DNA of 42,225 bases, from NCBI RefSeq assembly GCF_902491705.1, contig NZ_CABUIW010000013.1:1-42225 (forward strand), read 5' to 3'. Shown here piece after piece: positions 7,199 to 16,755 of the stretch. The first letter of the stretch is position 1. Each line of letters begins with the position of its first letter. This stretch comes from an uncultured Lactobacillus sp. (GTDB taxonomy: Bacteria; Bacillota; Bacilli; Lactobacillales; Lactobacillaceae). A program made the position numbers and the translations under genes. The notes under the pieces were generated by a model that was given only the letters and a program-made list of their open reading frames with translations, had not been told where the DNA came from and searched no databases.

Positions 7199-7911
7199 TA
7201 GGCACCTCCTACCGTCATTACTAAGTTACCGTTGTCTAAGCTAAAGTGACAGCTCTGTGCTACCTTAACCGCTACGGCATCAGCAATGGAACCATTTGAT
7301 TGGTCGTCAACTTTTACAATTAGATTGCCAGTTAATGAATCAATTTGCACTCTCAGGTGCTGTTTAATTAATTCAGCAATTGCTTGGGTGGACAAACTAG
7401 CATCACCGCTAGTTGATGATGTCCCGTCTCTACCGTGTAGTGATTGTAACCATTCGGTCTGTGAACCAGTAAAGCCATTATCTACTGCAATTTCATAAGC
7501 TGATTTACCATCATGCCCAGCGGGTCCCGGTGTTAAAGAGATGTTCCGTAAGTCCTGTTTAGTAGCTAAATCAGGCTTATTCGTAACCTGCGTCCAGTCT
7601 AATGAAGTAACAGTTCCAGACGAACTAAACTGGCTTAAGCGACTATTTAATTCTGTTTCAGTAACCAATTCTGGCTTATTTAGAATGTTAGCCCATTCAA
7701 TACTAGAAATTGTAGGACTAGTTTGTGAAAGATATGGCCGTAATAGCGGTGCAAGTTTAATTGCATCATCTTCAGTATATATTCTGCCCCACAAATTAAG
7801 TAGTAACTTATAAGTTATACCATTGTCACGCGAATATCCCATCCCCCAAGTTTGAGTCGTGGGGTCAAAAACTTTTTCCCAAAATAAATCTGTATATGTG
7901 CTATCGCTCAT
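7198..7911 (-). CDS. Baseplate/fibre protein with W-NKP repeats and collagen-like segment
   Basis: A 237-residue structural protein. Two copies of the tail-fibre repeat appear (WANILNKPEL and WTQVTNKPDL). A collagen-like entry (GPAGHDGKSAYEIAVDNGF) leads into the GxTGSQTEWLQSLHGRDG segment that is widespread in Firmicutes phage fibres. The C-terminal 60 residues are beta-rich and end in Gly-Gly-Ala. It overlaps the tail hydrolase gene by 4 bp. It probably attaches fibres to the tail tip. Confidence 0.68.
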   Translation of the reverse strand: MSDSTYTDLFWEKVFDPTTQTWGMGYSRDNGITYKLLLNLWGRIYTEDDAIKLAPLLRPYLSQTSPTISSIEWANILNKPELVTETELNSRLSQFSSSGTVTSLDWTQVTNKPDLATKQDLRNISLTPGPAGHDGKSAYEIAVDNGFTGSQTEWLQSLHGRDGTSSTSGDASLSTQAIAELIKQHLRVQIDSLTGNLIVKVDDQSNGSIADAVAVKVAQSCHFSLDNGNLVMTVGGA

Positions 7912-10169
7912 GAGTTGTCCTCTCCCTTGTTATAGGCAACATCATGCTGCTTCTTTATTTGTGTTTCATCAAAAGTCATATGTTTATCGTTATCATTATT
8001 GATTATTTGAGTAATGGACTGCGATTGCTTATCTAGACTACTTGCCATTCCTCGTAATCTAGTCGTTTGTTGTTCTAATGAACTCTTTATCTGACTGACA
8101 CGCTGCGCCTGATAATCCAAAATAGTTTGTTTAGTCTTGTTAAGAGTTATTTGTGTATTTTGATTTCCTGATTTTGGGTAGTAATCATAGCCAACCGTTC
8201 TCCAGGAACCAGCATATTTTTTAACTCTTGCTTGAACTCTTACTATTTCACCAGGTTGTGGTAAAAAAGTATTTCCTTTTAATTCAACTTCTACAGTTAA
8301 ATCAGGATTGGGATTTAGTTTAGTTAATCCTACTTTTCGCATTGATTCTGCATCGTGAAAGCGTTCATCAACAAAATCAGGTCCTGGTTGAACCCCCCAT
8401 TCTTTAATGGATTGCTCATCTTCAAGAATAAATGGTTCAAAATAATATATCTCTTCAGTCGTAGAACCACTACTACCACTTGAACCTTCAGCAGCAATAC
8501 CAGATTTAATAGTTTGCTGTGGATCAATCCATGTCCCGTCATTGCTAAAGGCATGATTAAAAGCTTCAGGGAAACTGTGTCTAGTAATACCAATGTGTAA
8601 ATGATCAGTATCCCTGTGACCAATAACTTGACCAGTAGTTACCGTGTCTCCGACATTGACAATAATATTACTAGCACTACTAAAAGCTTCCTGATATTCA
8701 ACGTTCAATCCAGAATCATCAGTGATAACTACATACCATTTAATTTCATTACCACGCCATTCTTTTTTGGTAACTTTGCCACCGTGAATAGCATGTACAT
8801 CTGTACCCGGATGATCAACTGAGCCAAAATCAAGGCCGTCATGAAAGCCATTTGGACGAAATTCACCACCTGGTTGTACACCAAATAATTGACCGCCAGA
8901 AAACTTACCTTCACCAACGGACGGGAATGGCCATCCCCAACTTCCACCGCCAGAATTAGTATGTCCACCCCAAGCTTTTATTTGGTTCACACAACCAGCT
9001 AATGGCCGACCATATCTCCCAGGATTCTCATTAGCCAATTCCATTACAGCTGCTGCCGTGCCTTGTAAGTAAAGACGACCAATTGTCCCCTTACCGAAAT
9101 CCTTATTCCATTGAGCCGTTAACTGTGGACTTGCATATGCTCCGTAACCTGTAGCAGGAGTAAAACTGTCACTATTAGCGAACTCCTTAATCCAGTTGCA
9201 TACACGTGTTGCATCAGCATAAGGGTCGGTCAAGTGGTCTCCATAGTGATTTAGCCAACTAAATGAAGTTGGATTTCCTTCTTGCAAATCATATGCAAAG
9301 AACCATTCTGGACTTACTCCAGCGTTTTTTACTGTATCGTAAAGACGGTTAACATCAACACCCCAGGCACGAACTCGAACATCCTTAGACGCAAAATCGT
9401 TAATCATCTGTTGTTTGTTAACACCAAAGTCAGCATTAATTGTAGATTTTGCAAATCCTTCCACACTATCAACATTCCCTCCAGTTCCACTACTGGTTGA
9501 AATATTAATAGTGTGTTTACCACCTACACATCGAATTTGATTAATAATCGTTCGACTATCACGAGTAGTTTTTAACGAAGATAAGTCATGTGGAAAATCA
9601 AGAACTCGACCATTATCTTTAGCAAATTGTAATTCATCATAGACAATGATTTTTTTGTTATCTGGATAAATAACAATATTAGGCCATAGTTCAACAATTT
9701 TACTCAGCATATCCTTACCGCTACCACTTAAGTTTTCAATTTGTTTTTTCTCAAAATTACCATGAATTTCATAAGAGAAACCTAATTTATTGTTATCAAT
9801 CCACTTTTTAAGGACATCTTCAACTGAATAGCTTGGGTATTCTGGTTCTTGACCATCTTTTTGCGAGCTTTGACTTTGCTCATTTAAATCGCTTCGAACA
9901 TATAATCGGTTAATTTCGTTATAAATATGCCATGCCAGTATTTCTTTAGTACCTCGGTCAATATTTTCAACACAATTTTTTACTACGTATTCCTGACCAT
10001 CAAGAAAAATATGAGTTTCATTATCAAGCTCATCGTACAATTCAGAGCCCAGATCAATAGCAGTGAAGTTAATTTGGTACGTAGAATTATTTTCCCATTG
10101 AATATGGAATGTCGGCCACAAAATGATCTTATTTATTGGCTCTTTCACATCCTCTTTATGAGGCGTCAT
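7908..10169 (-). CDS. Tail-tip protein with lysozyme-like region and M23 peptidase
   Basis: A 753-residue tail protein that probably joins the hub to the wall and digests peptidoglycan during entry. Residues 1-230 resemble the prophage tail / minor structural protein N-terminus that closes the tail tip. Residues about 235-405 look like a phage-tail lysozyme-type domain (NDFASKDVRVRAWGVD, WLNHYGDHL, GYGAYASPQLTAQW). Residues about 425-545 are an M23 endopeptidase: GFHDGLDFG gives His443 and Asp447, DHLHIGI gives His523 and His525, the zinc ligands and catalytic His. Residues 575-753 resume tail-like sequence and end in a coiled coil. The ATG has no good Shine-Dalgarno and lies 26 bp after the dit stop, so a nearby alternative start is possible. 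Confidence 0.82.
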   Translation of the reverse strand: MTPHKEDVKEPINKIILWPTFHIQWENNSTYQINFTAIDLGSELYDELDNETHIFLDGQEYVVKNCVENIDRGTKEILAWHIYNEINRLYVRSDLNEQSQSSQKDGQEPEYPSYSVEDVLKKWIDNNKLGFSYEIHGNFEKKQIENLSGSGKDMLSKIVELWPNIVIYPDNKKIIVYDELQFAKDNGRVLDFPHDLSSLKTTRDSRTIINQIRCVGGKHTINISTSSGTGGNVDSVEGFAKSTINADFGVNKQQMINDFASKDVRVRAWGVDVNRLYDTVKNAGVSPEWFFAYDLQEGNPTSFSWLNHYGDHLTDPYADATRVCNWIKEFANSDSFTPATGYGAYASPQLTAQWNKDFGKGTIGRLYLQGTAAAVMELANENPGRYGRPLAGCVNQIKAWGGHTNSGGGSWGWPFPSVGEGKFSGGQLFGVQPGGEFRPNGFHDGLDFGSVDHPGTDVHAIHGGKVTKKEWRGNEIKWYVVITDDSGLNVEYQEAFSSASNIIVNVGDTVTTGQVIGHRDTDHLHIGITRHSFPEAFNHAFSNDGTWIDPQQTIKSGIAAEGSSGSSGSTTEEIYYFEPFILEDEQSIKEWGVQPGPDFVDERFHDAESMRKVGLTKLNPNPDLTVEVELKGNTFLPQPGEIVRVQARVKKYAGSWRTVGYDYYPKSGNQNTQITLNKTKQTILDYQAQRVSQIKSSLEQQTTRLRGMASSLDKQSQSITQIINNDNDKHMTFDETQIKKQHDVAYNKGEDNS

Positions 10170-10195
10170 TAATACTAAACCGATAAAATCATCCC

Positions 10196-11038
10196 CTAAC
10201 CTAAATACATATATGGAAAGCTAAACGTGATATCTAAATCGCTTGCACCCGAAACTTCAATGTTATTAATTCCTGGTTTCAAAGTCAGATAACCGTAGTC
10301 CGTATTGGTGCTATCCAATTCATCATTTTTATAGGTATTAATACCGTTGAGAATCAGAGTATCTCTACTTCCAAGATTTTTGTTATAAGTCCATGAAGTA
10401 TTAGTAGTTTTGTTTTTAACGGTAAATTTACCACCATTGTGCTTCATAGTTATCTTCAAATCATGATTTTGTGTTTCAGGATCTACTGTGATATCTCCAG
10501 CATTATATACACTGAAAGATGTTTGACCTGTAAAATGATATTGTAATTTTTTTACGGGTAAATTCATGTTCAAAGATAAGAATTCTTTTTCAGTCATTTT
10601 ATCCGTGTGCAGTCGACTAAACCTTAATCCTGATGGATTATCAAAGGGTATTTCAATAACACAATAATTTGGATCTTCTGGTGGCACGTCAATATTAAAT
10701 GCTCCAGAACGACAATAACGCACAATATCAGGCTCAACTCCAGTACGCAGTCTAAAGATTCCTTTTTGGGCAAAAACACGATAAATTTCATGCTTAGCTA
10801 GTTTATAATCTCGTCGATCTATCCACTGTAACAAGAATCGTGCGGTGACTGTTGTTTGACCATATCGGGAATAGTTCCAGATGTTACCGTCTTGTATCGT
10901 ATCATCGCGATAGTTATGTAAAAGATTTGGTGCTTCTGATAACCCCAAGAAAGTAAAATGACTAGTAATTTCATTACTAGCCGCCTCATCTTCATCATCA
11001 ATTTTAATGTATAAAATATTAGCTGCGATTATCAACAC
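10196..11038 (-). CDS. Distal tail protein (Dit)
   Basis: A 280-residue Dit-like protein, the hexameric ring joining tail tube and baseplate. It follows the tape measure gene, the usual place for Dit. The early part carries HFTFLGLSEAPNLLHNYRDD and GQTTVTARFLLQWIDRRDY, matching the Dit N-terminal domain; residues about 180-280 form a beta-sandwich (galectin-like) half. The start is unclear: AGGAGG overlaps the proposed GTG, and no ATG is well placed, so an unusual start a few codons later is possible. Confidence 0.8.
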   Translation of the reverse strand: MLIIAANILYIKIDDEDEAASNEITSHFTFLGLSEAPNLLHNYRDDTIQDGNIWNYSRYGQTTVTARFLLQWIDRRDYKLAKHEIYRVFAQKGIFRLRTGVEPDIVRYCRSGAFNIDVPPEDPNYCVIEIPFDNPSGLRFSRLHTDKMTEKEFLSLNMNLPVKKLQYHFTGQTSFSVYNAGDITVDPETQNHDLKITMKHNGGKFTVKNKTTNTSWTYNKNLGSRDTLILNGINTYKNDELDSTNTDYGYLTLKPGINNIEVSGASDLDITFSFPYMYLG

Positions 11039-11041
11039 CTC

Positions 11042-14000
11042 CTACAGTCTTTGCTCATTAAGGTATATCTGGTCTCGGCCCATAACCGTATACATTTGGT
11101 CTTTATCAAATGCACTAGCTTTAATTGCTGACAATTGAGCAGCACTTAAGCCAAGCATTGTGCCCATTCGATCCACAACTTCCCCCATCTTAACGATCAA
11201 TTGAGTCATTTGGCTATTATCATCATTACGGTTGCTGTAATTATTAGTTACAACTTTCTGGCTAGTAATACTTGGCTTCATGGAATTCAAAACTGATACA
11301 GCATCTGACGTTCCATTCGCATATTGTGGTAAATGTGGGAACAATTTAAGTGTGTCACTAGCTTTAAGAACCTTTGTACCACGTGGAGCATTCATAATTA
11401 CGTTCCGTCCAAAAGGAATAAAAGGCTGCTGACTAGGAAACTGGACTGCTTCACGAAAGACTGGACCAGGCTGGTCATTGACAATCATCGGTCCACCGAT
11501 GTGGTAGTTAGTCCCACTTGCGTGATGTTTTCTTGTGATTGTCTCATAGATAGTCTTAACTGTGTGAACTATTGGATCTGTATTATTCCATTCTTTGATT
11601 TTATTTATTGCTCCTTGAAGCACCGCACTAGCATGATCATTAGCTTTAGCTATTTTATGCTCTACACCCGTGCCGTTCCACTTAGAAACAGAACCGGTTG
11701 CTGAACCAAAAGGACCAGAAGCAGAATCAAAACCATTGGCAGATTTAGAGCCAGCTCCAGTGCCATTCCAACTGAATACACTGCCAGTCGCATTTTTGAA
11801 TGGACCAGATGCATTATCGAACGCAATAGCATTCTTTGGTTGACCAGGATTAGCCTTTTGCCATTCTTGAATAGCTCTGTTAGCAGCATCAATATTTCCG
11901 CTAGCATGATCTTGAGCAACAATTCGTTTTGCAACGCTTGCTGGCATACCACGCCACAATCCGTACTTAGTAATTAAATTTCCAAGCTCTGGACCACCTT
12001 TTGCATTAACAATAGCTTGCTGTTGCTTAGGTGTTAACTGATTCCAGCGTCCCATTTGGTTTAAGGCCTGCATAACGTCAGCAGTACCCTTGGTATAAAC
12101 AAGTGCCTGCTGCTGTTTAAATGTTAAGCTATTCCAGAGTCCAGCTTGGTTAATTGCATCAACTAGCTGTTTTGTCCCCTTAGTATTAACAATCGCTTCT
12201 TGTTGCTTAAGAGTTAAGCTATTCCACTTGTCGGTTTTACTTAAAGCGCTAATTAAAGGCCCGGTGGTTTTATCCTTTAAAACGGCTTCTTGCTCTTTCA
12301 TGGTCAAACTATTCCAAGCCCCTGCTTTAACTAGCGCGTCGGCTAAATCACGACCACCTTTGGACTTAATAATAGCTTCCTGTTCTTTCATAGAAAGTTT
12401 GTTCCATTCACCAGATTTTTCTAGCGCTTTTAAAACATTTTGAGTAGCTTCGTCCTTAATATAAAGCTTCTTCTCTTTCCATGACATCTTATTCCATTTG
12501 CCATTCTCAATTAAGGCGGCGGCTACCATCTTACCTGCATTAGTAGATAGTTTACCTTGTTTTGCTAGAAGCTTAATTTGATTCCACTTTTTAGAAGAAT
12601 TAACCGCCTTGTTAACTTCTTCCTGAGCATTAGTACGAACCTTACCAGTTTTTGGGTCGAACACAAGGTTATTCCACATTTTAGCTGCGGATTTAGTTTT
12701 TCCATGTAATCCTTCAACAGAAACAGCAAGGCTCTTAACATTGCTTTCAGCATTTTTACTTTCTTTACTAATTTGCTTCATTCCGGCTGAATAACTCAAA
12801 CCAGCCGCTTGCATATCACGTTTAATTCGATCAGTGTTCTCACCGTTAGCCTTAGCCAAGCGAATATATTCAGCAGAAGCTTTATCAACATAATTATGCA
12901 ATGTACGATTATTAGCTCTCATACCTGCAGCATATTCATTTTGATTAATGGTTCCGGCCTTTAGTTGCCGTTTTAAACTATTAGCCTGCTTATTATATTC
13001 GTTTTGAACATCTTCAGTTTCCTCACGAATACTCCTCAAACGAGTTGAACGTTCTCGACGTGTCATATTAGCAACATCATTATTTAAAACTGCCATAGCC
13101 TTCTTGCGTTGACTACTAGTAAGACTCCACATTTTCAACTCATCGTTAAGGATTTGTTGCTGATTATTACGAAGCATCACCCGTTGAGTCTGACTAAGGC
13201 TGGCAATATTACCATTTGAAGTTTGCAAAATAGTATTCGCTCGAACCCTTGCTTTATCTGCATCGTCTAGCAGATTATTCATGATTCTTTTTTCATGCTC
13301 AGCTTCTTTATCGACAGCCGCCGCAACAGCTGGTGACATATTGCTTTCAGCTTTCTTGACGTTTTCGAGATGCTGTCGAGCATCGTTTTCCATTTGACTA
13401 AATTCTTTATCAAAAGAGTCAGACATACTCTTAGTAGAAGTTTTAGCAGCGACATCCATTTGAGTAAGAGCTGATTGAATTCCGTCCGATGTTCCTTTGA
13501 ATTTAGTTAGGGCATGGTCAGCCGCTGCACCAACATCAGAACCCCATTTACTAGTGCGTGCAGAAGAAGCCGCAGCTTGTTTGCCCCACAGTTCCCAAAC
13601 GGCCGTTCCAGCAACAATGGCAGCAGTAGCAACGCCAACACCAACTGCAAAAGTGCTCATCGAAAGGCCAGCTACAGATGCTACTTTACCTGTATCAGAG
13701 ATAGCAGTTTTAGCTGTATTATAGTCAGCACTTGCGCTAGAAACTACTTTACTGGTATCAGAAACCGATTTGCCGAAGTTAGACGTTTCATAAGCTGTTT
13801 TAGAAAAGGCAGATTTTAAAACGGCAACTCCAGATGCTCCCGCACGGTATGCTAAAGTAGCACGATTTAATCCACCAACAACTTTTCCAAATCCTAGCGC
13901 AGTTTTACCAACGCCACTGGTTAATTTTCCAAGTAATAATAAAACGGGACCAGCTCCGGCAGTAAATGCAACGAAGGAAGTAATTGCCTTTTTAACAGAA

Positions 14001-15523
14001 TCAGGTAATTTACCAAACCCTTGAGCCAATTTAGAAACATCCTGAATTAAGGGAATGATACTTGGCAAAATATTTTTTGCCATATCCATTCCGGCATTAG
14101 TTAATGATTCTCGCGCAATAGCAATTTGAGACTTTGCAGAAGTCAAGTTTTTTCGTGATAAATCACCGATATAATCATTTTTAGCTGATTTTTCGACTTC
14201 TTTGTTTAACTCATGTAAACGGTTAGCATTTACCGTTAAAATAGCACCAGCCTGTTGACCAGTAGTGCCAAACAAAGCATGGAAGATATCATTCTTCTTG
14301 CTACCTGATAAGCCCTTCATATGCTTGTTCAATGTCTCAAAAATTGCTGACATCGACTTCAATTTACCGCTCTTGGTTAAGAAATCTTTAGTCGTCAAAT
14401 TAATGCTTTGAAGTGCCTTTTTGCCGTTAGCAGTAGGTGTGATTAATGATTGGATTACTTTCCGTAATCCAGTACCTGCCTTATCAGCCTCAAGACCATT
14501 ATTTGATAAAATACCCATTGCAGATGCTGTTTCAGACAAACTGAATCCGGCTTGGTGAGCAGTTGCACCAACGTATGACATCCCAACACCTAAAGATTGA
14601 AAATCGGTTGATGTTGCATCAGCAGCATATGCCAGTTCATTTAATGTCTTTGTTGAACGTCGTTGCATTAAGGCAGCATTCTTTAGTGGCTTACCAGTCT
14701 TTGTCGTTGACAGGCCAAACGATTCCATAGTTTGAGCAGCTACCTTAATCACGTCGTTAAAGTCATCTCCAGTTGCTACTGAAGCTTTTAACTCATTCCG
14801 CATAACACCAATAGCAGCTTTTGAAGTATAACCACGTTTAACTAAATCTTGGTAACCATTAGCGATTTTAATTTGACTAACACCATACTCATCAGAATAT
14901 TTACGAGCGTCTTTCAGCATTTGATTGTAGGAATGTTGAGTCTGAGTAGCTGTTTCTCCAGATGTCCGAATAACGTTTTTGGTTCGGTTCATCGCATCTT
15001 GAAAATCGACTAACTGCTTTGCTGAATAAGCTAGTCCTGCCGCTATTGGTGCAGTTAAATAGGTTGACATTCCTCGACCAGCATCTTGTATCTTAGAGCC
15101 AACCGTTGATGCTACGTTACCAAAGTGTGATGCTCGTGCAGACAATTGACCCCATCTACTAGATTGAGCAGCAATTTCTCGACTGAGGCTTTGCATTCTT
15201 CTTTGAAGTGCTTCAACCTGTGCAGAAGTTCGGTTATATTGATTAGCGGCATTAGCACGGGCACGTTCGCTCTTGGTGGTATCATCCATAATCTTTTTGG
15301 AATTTTCCATTTGAGCATTATAGTTCATCATTTGACGGGTCATTGTCGAATAAACCTGTCGCATATTATTAATGCCATTAGCACTACCTTTTAACGCCGC
15401 TTCTTGGGCTCGTAAAGCACTTGCAGTCGATTTAATTTGTGCTTTTAAAACATTATTTGATGCCTTAAACGGATTAATATCTAAACTAACTGTTGCAGCT
15501 AAATGTCCTAATGATTGTGCCAT
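11042..15523 (-). CDS. Tail tape measure protein with 30-residue repeats
   Basis: A 1493-residue protein, the longest gene here, setting tail length and later helping DNA entry. The N-terminus (residues 1-190) is a coiled-coil scaffold. Residues about 160-500 are the TP901-type tape measure core (QLVDFQDAMNRTKNV, ATSTDFQSLGVGMSYVGATA, LSNNGLEADKAGTGLR). Hydrophobic segments near 510-560 and 625-645 could span the membrane during injection. Residues about 950-1310 carry exact 30-residue periods marked by WN/WNxL, encoded by 90-bp repeats. The C-terminus carries GGPMIVNDQPGPVFREAVQ, common at tape measure ends. AAGGAGG precedes the ATG. Confidence 0.93.
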   Translation of the reverse strand: MAQSLGHLAATVSLDINPFKASNNVLKAQIKSTASALRAQEAALKGSANGINNMRQVYSTMTRQMMNYNAQMENSKKIMDDTTKSERARANAANQYNRTSAQVEALQRRMQSLSREIAAQSSRWGQLSARASHFGNVASTVGSKIQDAGRGMSTYLTAPIAAGLAYSAKQLVDFQDAMNRTKNVIRTSGETATQTQHSYNQMLKDARKYSDEYGVSQIKIANGYQDLVKRGYTSKAAIGVMRNELKASVATGDDFNDVIKVAAQTMESFGLSTTKTGKPLKNAALMQRRSTKTLNELAYAADATSTDFQSLGVGMSYVGATAHQAGFSLSETASAMGILSNNGLEADKAGTGLRKVIQSLITPTANGKKALQSINLTTKDFLTKSGKLKSMSAIFETLNKHMKGLSGSKKNDIFHALFGTTGQQAGAILTVNANRLHELNKEVEKSAKNDYIGDLSRKNLTSAKSQIAIARESLTNAGMDMAKNILPSIIPLIQDVSKLAQGFGKLPDSVKKAITSFVAFTAGAGPVLLLLGKLTSGVGKTALGFGKVVGGLNRATLAYRAGASGVAVLKSAFSKTAYETSNFGKSVSDTSKVVSSASADYNTAKTAISDTGKVASVAGLSMSTFAVGVGVATAAIVAGTAVWELWGKQAAASSARTSKWGSDVGAAADHALTKFKGTSDGIQSALTQMDVAAKTSTKSMSDSFDKEFSQMENDARQHLENVKKAESNMSPAVAAAVDKEAEHEKRIMNNLLDDADKARVRANTILQTSNGNIASLSQTQRVMLRNNQQQILNDELKMWSLTSSQRKKAMAVLNNDVANMTRRERSTRLRSIREETEDVQNEYNKQANSLKRQLKAGTINQNEYAAGMRANNRTLHNYVDKASAEYIRLAKANGENTDRIKRDMQAAGLSYSAGMKQISKESKNAESNVKSLAVSVEGLHGKTKSAAKMWNNLVFDPKTGKVRTNAQEEVNKAVNSSKKWNQIKLLAKQGKLSTNAGKMVAAALIENGKWNKMSWKEKKLYIKDEATQNVLKALEKSGEWNKLSMKEQEAIIKSKGGRDLADALVKAGAWNSLTMKEQEAVLKDKTTGPLISALSKTDKWNSLTLKQQEAIVNTKGTKQLVDAINQAGLWNSLTFKQQQALVYTKGTADVMQALNQMGRWNQLTPKQQQAIVNAKGGPELGNLITKYGLWRGMPASVAKRIVAQDHASGNIDAANRAIQEWQKANPGQPKNAIAFDNASGPFKNATGSVFSWNGTGAGSKSANGFDSASGPFGSATGSVSKWNGTGVEHKIAKANDHASAVLQGAINKIKEWNNTDPIVHTVKTIYETITRKHHASGTNYHIGGPMIVNDQPGPVFREAVQFPSQQPFIPFGRNVIMNAPRGTKVLKASDTLKLFPHLPQYANGTSDAVSVLNSMKPSITSQKVVTNNYSNRNDDNSQMTQLIVKMGEVVDRMGTMLGLSAAQLSAIKASAFDKDQMYTVMGRDQIYLNEQRL
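11585..12676 (-). repeat. 90-bp tandem repeats in tape measure gene
   Basis: The + strand word ATTCCA (codons for Trp-Asn) recurs at 12041, 12131, 12221, 12311, 12491, 12581 and 12671, with GTTCCA at 12401 and CGCCAC at 11953, so the spacing is 90 bp without a single indel. Two further 90-bp units with a different filler lie at 11671 and 11761, and a related word lies at 11585. Units such as WNSLTFKQQQALVYTKG and WNKLSMKEQEAIIKSKG have diverged, so the periodicity is held by selection. Confidence 0.9.
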
Positions 15524-15541
15524 GTTTTACCTCCTTTCTGC

Positions 15542-16071
15542 TTAGAATAAGAATGGGAATGCTTTGTCAATAGTCGTTGTCTTTTCTTCTAGAACATAAT
15601 TCATTAATTTCAAGTCACTTAAAGTAAGCTTACTGATTTCATTCCACTTATATCCTGACTCCAACTGGCCTTTAATAAAGTCTGACAGTTGATTGATAGC
15701 ATCGTCTACCAACTCAGCTGTTATTTTTTTGGGTCTTTACCGTTATCCTTATCTTCTTCGTCAGAAATTGACATTCCTAACGTTTGGGCTACTGCTTCTT
15801 CAATAGTATTTAAACCATCAATTGAAGTAACGCCTGCCAAAACGTCCTTTTTAGTAAGACCATTGCCCCAAAATCGAGCGGCAAATTCAGCCAACAATTC
15901 AATACGACGTTTGTTTTGAGTATCGCTCGGGAAAGTTTTAGAATCACTATACATTTCAACTTCCTGCCGTTGAACTTTTAATGCATCCATTAAGTTTTCA
16001 AGCATCGGAGCTTCAGTTCGTGTATAAGTAGTATCTTTATTCTTTACTTTGACTTTTAATTCTAATGGCAT
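15542..16071 (-). CDS. Tail assembly chaperone, long form made by -1 frameshift (gpGT-like)
   Basis: The frame -1 to the short chaperone is open from the slippery run to TAA at 15542-15544 and adds 60 residues, beginning ITAELVDDAINQL and ending KAFPFLF. It has no start codon of its own. Slippage at A-AAA-AAA just before the short form's stop would give a protein of about 176 residues. In siphophages the short (gpG) and long (gpGT) forms bind the tape measure and recruit tail tube subunits. The gene sits exactly between major tail protein and tape measure, as expected. Confidence 0.88.
15721..16071 (-). CDS. Tail assembly chaperone, short form (gpG-like)
   Basis: A 116-residue protein beginning MPLELKVKVKNKDTTY and ending KDNGKDPKK before TAA. 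Mostly helical after residue 25, with LAEFAARFWGNGLTKKDVL in the middle, as in Firmicutes phage tail chaperones. GGAGG lies nine bases before the ATG. It is the main product of the frameshifting gene and should coat the tape measure protein during tail assembly. Confidence 0.85.
   Translation of the reverse strand: MPLELKVKVKNKDTTYTRTEAPMLENLMDALKVQRQEVEMYSDSKTFPSDTQNKRRIELLAEFAARFWGNGLTKKDVLAGVTSIDGLNTIEEAVAQTLGMSISDEEDKDNGKDPKK
15724..15733 (-). promoter_or_regulatory. Programmed -1 ribosomal frameshift site
   Basis: On the minus strand the sequence is CCCAAAAAAATAA: zero-frame codons CCA AAA AAA TAA, with the slippery heptamer A AAA AAA directly next to the stop codon. A -1 slip enters the 60-codon downstream frame. 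Position, frame and gene context all match the conserved tail-chaperone frameshift. Confidence 0.87.
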
Positions 16072-16123
16072 ATGTTAGTCCTCCTAGCGTTTCACGTCTC
16101 TCGTCTCTGTTAAGTAAGTTATA

Positions 16124-16753
16124 TTATTGGTGATTTACAACATGATCTGAAGTGCTATGTTCAGAATTGGCTGGTGTTGTTACAGCTGCAGTGTCACCAA
16201 AGACCTGTTTATGAAAATCTTCGAAAGAAAAGCCTTCAACATCTTCACGACCAATAAGCATAATCGTACCAGTATCAGCGTCACCACGCGGAACAAAATT
16301 ACCTTCAATTTCATCTGCTTCTGGATCAGGTGCACCATCTTGAGTTTTAGATGAAATACCAGGTAAAGCAAACATTCCTTTAAGTAGCCCAACCCATACA
16401 TGTTTCCCATTAGAAAGCTTAGTACGGAACATGGTTGCTACGTAATTAGGCGTGAAGTTCTTGGTGTATTTTTCAATACCGTTTGAAATATCAACACCGT
16501 ACAAGTCATGCTTCATTTGAGAATCAACATCATATAAATTAAGTGTTTCTTTAGCAGCATTGATCCCACCAGAAAGAACAAGATATGGGCCATCGTCAGC
16601 AGCTAAAGTCTTTAACTCGTTAGTTAATTCAACTTTAACTTGGCTCAAACCGTTAATCTTTCGTGTCTCGGTAATCTTATCATTAGCATCGAGTACCCCA
16701 TATTCAAAATTAGAGGCACCGAACTTAGCTAATTTGGCATTTGAAGCTGTCAT
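16124..16753 (-). CDS. Major tail tube protein
   Basis: A 209-residue protein that polymerises into the tail tube. Features are the beta-rich core (ATMFRTKLSNGKHVWVGLL, MFALPGISSKTQDGAPDPEAD, EIEGNFVPRGDADTGTIML) typical of phi13-family major tail proteins, and an 11-14 residue flexible Ser/Asn/His tail. It lies between the tail terminator-like gene and the tail chaperone. A Shine-Dalgarno AAAGGA sits 13 bases upstream, inside the end of the preceding gene, two bases separating the two genes. Confidence 0.88.
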   Translation of the reverse strand: MTASNAKLAKFGASNFEYGVLDANDKITETRKINGLSQVKVELTNELKTLAADDGPYLVLSGGINAAKETLNLYDVDSQMKHDLYGVDISNGIEKYTKNFTPNYVATMFRTKLSNGKHVWVGLLKGMFALPGISSKTQDGAPDPEADEIEGNFVPRGDADTGTIMLIGREDVEGFSFEDFHKQVFGDTAAVTTPANSEHSTSDHVVNHQ

Positions 16754-16755
16754 AT

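Noticed and set aside
11585..12676. CRISPR array
   Set aside because: The 90-bp units are in-frame codon repeats of the tape measure protein with no spacer structure.
13497..13819. Long open frames on the plus strand opposite the tape measure gene
   Set aside because: Mirror effect of Ala/Ser/Thr-rich coding sequence; no ribosome sites and no protein-like family pattern.
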